Made by a program: the position numbers and the translations under genes. Shown here one piece after another: positions 61,618 through 64,000 of a stretch of 64,000 nt of DNA. The notes under the pieces were generated by a model. It had not been told where the DNA came from and ran no database searches. It worked only from the letters and a program-made list of their open reading frames with translations. This DNA comes from Streptomyces sp. NBC_01216 (GTDB lineage: Bacteria; Actinomycetota; Actinomycetes; Streptomycetales; Streptomycetaceae). Each line of letters begins with the position of its first letter. Position 1 is the stretch's first letter. The DNA lies in NCBI RefSeq assembly GCF_035994945.1, contig NZ_CP108677.1:5394001-5458000 (forward strand), given 5' to 3'.

Positions 61618-63009
61618 CTACGCCAGGCGCCGCACCACATAGGCCGCGCCGCCGCGCGGGGAGGACTCCTCGCCCACGTACTCCTGGCCGCGCATCTCGC
61701 ACCAGGCGGGGATGTCCAGCCGCGCCGCCTCGTCGTCCGACAGGACCGTGACCGTGTCGCCCACCGGGACGTCGCCGATCACCCTGGCCAGCTCGATCAC
61801 CGGCAGCGGACACCGCTTGCCCAGGGCGTCCACGACCCGCCCGCCCGGCGCCGGCGCCGTGACCGGCGCCGCGGTCGTCTCCGGAGCGCCGAGCCGCTCC
61901 CGTACCGCCGCCACCACGCCCGGCAGCACCGCCAGGAACCGGTCCACGTCCTCCTCCCGCGTGCCGGCCGGCAGCGACACCCGCACATTGCCCTCGCTCA
62001 GCACCCCCATCGCCCGCAGCACATGGCTGGGTGTCAGGGTCGAACTCGTGCACGACGAACCGGATGAAACGGAGAAACCCTCCCGATCCAGCTCGTGCAG
62101 CAGCGACTCCCCGTCGACATAGAGACAGGAGAAGGTGACGAGATGGGGGAGCCTGCGCACCGGGTCGCCCACCACCTCCACGTCCGGCACCAGCTCCGGT
62201 ACCCGGCTCCGGATGCGCTCCACCAGGACCCGCAGCCGCGCCGACTCGGCCGCCGCCTCCGCCCGCACCGCCCGCAGCGACGCCGCCGCGGCCACGATCG
62301 CCGGCAGGTTCTCGAAACCGGGTGCCCGGCCCGACTCCCTCTCGTCGGAGGGCCCCTGGCCGGCGAAGCGCACGCCCTTGCGGACCGCGAGCAGGCCCAC
62401 CCCGGGCGGGCCGCCCCACTTGTGCGCGCTCGCCGTCAGTAGCGACCAGGCGCCCTCGGCCGGGCCCCAGCCCAGCGACTGGGCCGCGTCCACCAGCACC
62501 GGCACCCCCACGGCCCGGCACGCCTCGGCGACCTCCGCCACCGGCTGCGCGGTGCCCACCTCGTGGTTGGCCGACTGGAGGCAGGCCAGCGCGGTCCCGG
62601 TGTCCAGCGCCGCCGCGAAAGCCGCCGACTCCACCGCGCCCGACCGCCCGACGGGGACCTCCGTCACCGTGCCGCCGACCGCGGCGTGCGCCTGCGCGGC
62701 GTGCAGGACGGAGGAGTGCTCCACCGCCGAGACCACCAGACGGTTCCCGACACGCCGACGCCCCGCCAGCGCTCCGGAAATCCCGGCGTGAACCGCGCGC
62801 GTCCCCGAAGGAGTGAACACGAGCTCGTCGGGACGGCACCCCACGGACTCCGCCGCGGCCTCCCGCGCCGCGTCGAGCAGCAGCCTGGCCCGCCGCCCCT
62901 CGCGGTACAGCCGGGCGGGATCGGCCCAGCCCTCGTCCAGGGAGGCAAGCAGCGCCTGGCGGGCGACGGGGTGCAGTGGAGCGGCGGACGCGGCGTCGAA
63001 GTACGGCAT
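61618..63009 (-). CDS. Cysteine desulfurase fused to a TusA-like sulfurtransferase domain
   Basis: A 463-residue fusion. Residues 1-375 are a class V aminotransferase-fold cysteine desulfurase: MPYFDAASAAPLHPVARQAL, VVSAVEHSSVLHAAQAH, CLQSANHEVGTAQP, the PLP lysine in LLTASAHKWGGPPGVG, and the mobile catalytic cysteine in FSVSSGSSCTSSTLTPSHVL. Residues about 390-463 are a TusA-type domain with VVDALGKRCPLPVIELARVI, whose CPxP cysteine carries persulfide sulfur. The enzyme therefore can take sulfur from cysteine and hand it on within one chain. The target could be tRNA thiolation, molybdopterin or Fe-S assembly. ErpA is nearby, but no suf gene is in this window. Confidence 0.92.
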   Translation of the reverse strand: MPYFDAASAAPLHPVARQALLASLDEGWADPARLYREGRRARLLLDAAREAAAESVGCRPDELVFTPSGTRAVHAGISGALAGRRRVGNRLVVSAVEHSSVLHAAQAHAAVGGTVTEVPVGRSGAVESAAFAAALDTGTALACLQSANHEVGTAQPVAEVAEACRAVGVPVLVDAAQSLGWGPAEGAWSLLTASAHKWGGPPGVGLLAVRKGVRFAGQGPSDERESGRAPGFENLPAIVAAAASLRAVRAEAAAESARLRVLVERIRSRVPELVPDVEVVGDPVRRLPHLVTFSCLYVDGESLLHELDREGFSVSSGSSCTSSTLTPSHVLRAMGVLSEGNVRVSLPAGTREEDVDRFLAVLPGVVAAVRERLGAPETTAAPVTAPAPGGRVVDALGKRCPLPVIELARVIGDVPVGDTVTVLSDDEAARLDIPAWCEMRGQEYVGEESSPRGGAAYVVRRLA

Positions 63010-63294
63010 CCGCCCACGCTAACCGGCCTTCGCTAAGCCTCCGTCAGATACCCCGCCCGCACGGCCGGTCGAACGGCGTCCGGTCCTCCCGGAGCCCGCC
63101 GCGGAAGGGAGGGGTCCATCCCTTCGGGGAGTCGGACGGCGCGTTGGGCACCCTCCCCGCGCGACCCCAAATAGCGTCCAGTAGGGTTTGGTCCGCATAA
63201 ACATCCAAACCCCTGCCCGCGGCCGGGGCGGCGACCGACCAGCGAGACGGCCGTAGCCGACCAGCGCGGGCCGAGACTCTCGGGAAGGCGCTAC

Positions 63295-64000
63295 GTGAGT
63301 CCCAACGGCTCCGACCGCTCGTCGCGGCGCCCGATGCGGCGGAAGCTGCCGCAGGTGCTGACTGCGGGCCTGATCCTGGCGACAGCCACCGGCTGCTCGT
63401 ACAACTGGGAAGACTTCCCCCGCCTTGGTATGCCCACCCCGGTAACGGAAGAGGCGCCTCGGATCCTCTCCCTCTGGCAGGGCTCGTGGGCGGCAGCGCT
63501 CGTCACGGGCGTCCTGGTGTGGGGACTGATCCTGTGGTCCGTCATCTTCCACCGGCGCAGCCGCACCAAGGTGGAGGTACCTCCGCAGACTCGGTACAAC
63601 ATGCCCATCGAGGCGCTGTACACGGTCACTCCGCTCATCATCGTCTCCGTGCTCTTCTACTTCACCGCGCGCGACGAGTCGAAGCTCCTGTCGCTCGCAG
63701 ACAAGCCGGCCCACACCATCAACGTGGTCGGCTACCAGTGGAGCTGGGGCTTCAACTACATCGAGAACGTGCCCGGGGTGGAGGGTGACGCGCAGACGGC
63801 CCCGAACCTCGACGCCATTCCGGACAAGTTCCAGGACGACTTCCCGGCGAACGCCGGTGGCGTCTACGACGCCGGTATCCCCGGTGACCGGAACCCGCAG
63901 ACCGGCAACCCGGGTCCGACCCTGTGGCTGCCCAAGGGCGAGAAGGTCCGGTTCGTCCTGACCTCCCGTGACGTCATCCACTCCTTCTGGGTGGTCCCCT
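63295..64000 (+). CDS. ctaC: Cytochrome c oxidase subunit II (3' end outside window)
   Basis: The first 235 residues of the aa3-type oxidase subunit II. A lipoprotein-like signal (KLPQVLTAGLILATATGCSY) precedes the mature N-terminus at Cys. Two membrane helices follow (SWAAALVTGVLVWGLILWSV, EALYTVTPLIIVSVLFYFTA). The start of the Cu-A domain is seen in INVVGYQWSWGFNYIENVPG and VRFVLTSRDVIHSFWVV, where the first copper histidine (VIHSFW) is present; the other ligands would be beyond base 64000. It carries electrons from cytochrome c to subunit I. The GTG at 63295 has GGGAAGG 7 bases upstream. ctaD and ctaE are expected next. Confidence 0.95.
   Translation, partial: MSPNGSDRSSRRPMRRKLPQVLTAGLILATATGCSYNWEDFPRLGMPTPVTEEAPRILSLWQGSWAAALVTGVLVWGLILWSVIFHRRSRTKVEVPPQTRYNMPIEALYTVTPLIIVSVLFYFTARDESKLLSLADKPAHTINVVGYQWSWGFNYIENVPGVEGDAQTAPNLDAIPDKFQDDFPANAGGVYDAGIPGDRNPQTGNPGPTLWLPKGEKVRFVLTSRDVIHSFWVVP

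Overview
The window is a very GC-rich actinobacterial chromosome segment, almost certainly from a Streptomyces. The evidence is strong G/C bias in third codon positions, many GTG starts, two glutamine synthetases (GSI glnA and GSII glnII), and a gene order that, from memory, matches the conserved core of Streptomyces chromosomes in the pulA - glnII - glnA - lipA/lipB - aceE - sucB/lpdA - pepA - cob - pspA - nadA - ctaC region. I see no prophage, biosynthetic cluster, CRISPR array, tRNA or rRNA gene. Most of the content is housekeeping.

Layout. 1-9.8 kb: the end of a pullulanase gene, small enzymes and regulators (GNAT, tautomerase-like, TetR), a two-gene oxidoreductase/metal-dependent hydrolase operon, a decayed pseudogene (about 4.9-5.6 kb), a tyrosine phosphatase, a lipoprotein, a secreted DUF1996 protein and an epimerase. 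9.9-19.3 kb: the nitrogen assimilation block. It holds glnII and glnA, the latter with a four-part GlnR-type operator, plus an oxidoreductase, a secreted barrel protein, a MocR-type regulator, an ArsC-like protein, an RDD membrane protein and a DUF4191 protein. 19.6-26.8 kb: lipA and lipB for lipoic acid, a large HTH regulator, an FAD oxidoreductase, a TIGR01777 epimerase and a TetR regulator. 27-32.2 kb: two SDR enzymes, a DUF4240 protein, a WYL regulator and an NSS-family amino acid importer with its tiny MetS-like subunit.

32.3-41.3 kb: central carbon. It holds pyruvate dehydrogenase E1 (aceE), a GntR regulator, the E2 acyltransferase (sucB) with two lipoyl domains, lipoamide dehydrogenase (lpdA) and leucyl aminopeptidase (pepA). 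lipA/lipB make the cofactor that the E2 protein carries, so the two blocks are functionally linked. 41.7-48.2 kb: late cobalamin genes (cobS, cobT, and cobU fused to a metallo-beta-lactamase-like domain) interleaved with membrane genes, including an MprF-like lysyltransferase coupled to a rhomboid-like gene. 48.3-56.7 kb: a methyltransferase, a DUF3043 protein, the PspA/PspAA membrane-stress pair, a two-component system and an RND exporter. 56.8-64 kb: nadA, an ErpA-type Fe-S carrier, a secreted protein, a PfkB kinase, a cysteine desulfurase-TusA fusion and the start of cytochrome c oxidase subunit II (ctaC).

The most unusual observations are three copies of a short element with 11-14 base inverted ends (GAGCCTGTCGGGT type), each starting at or overlapping a stop codon; the two secreted proteins that share a Cys-framed helical module and Gly-rich linker; the two fused enzymes; and an 82-base perfect duplication between the two lipoyl-domain coding segments of sucB. 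Gene names come from motif recognition, not from database searches.
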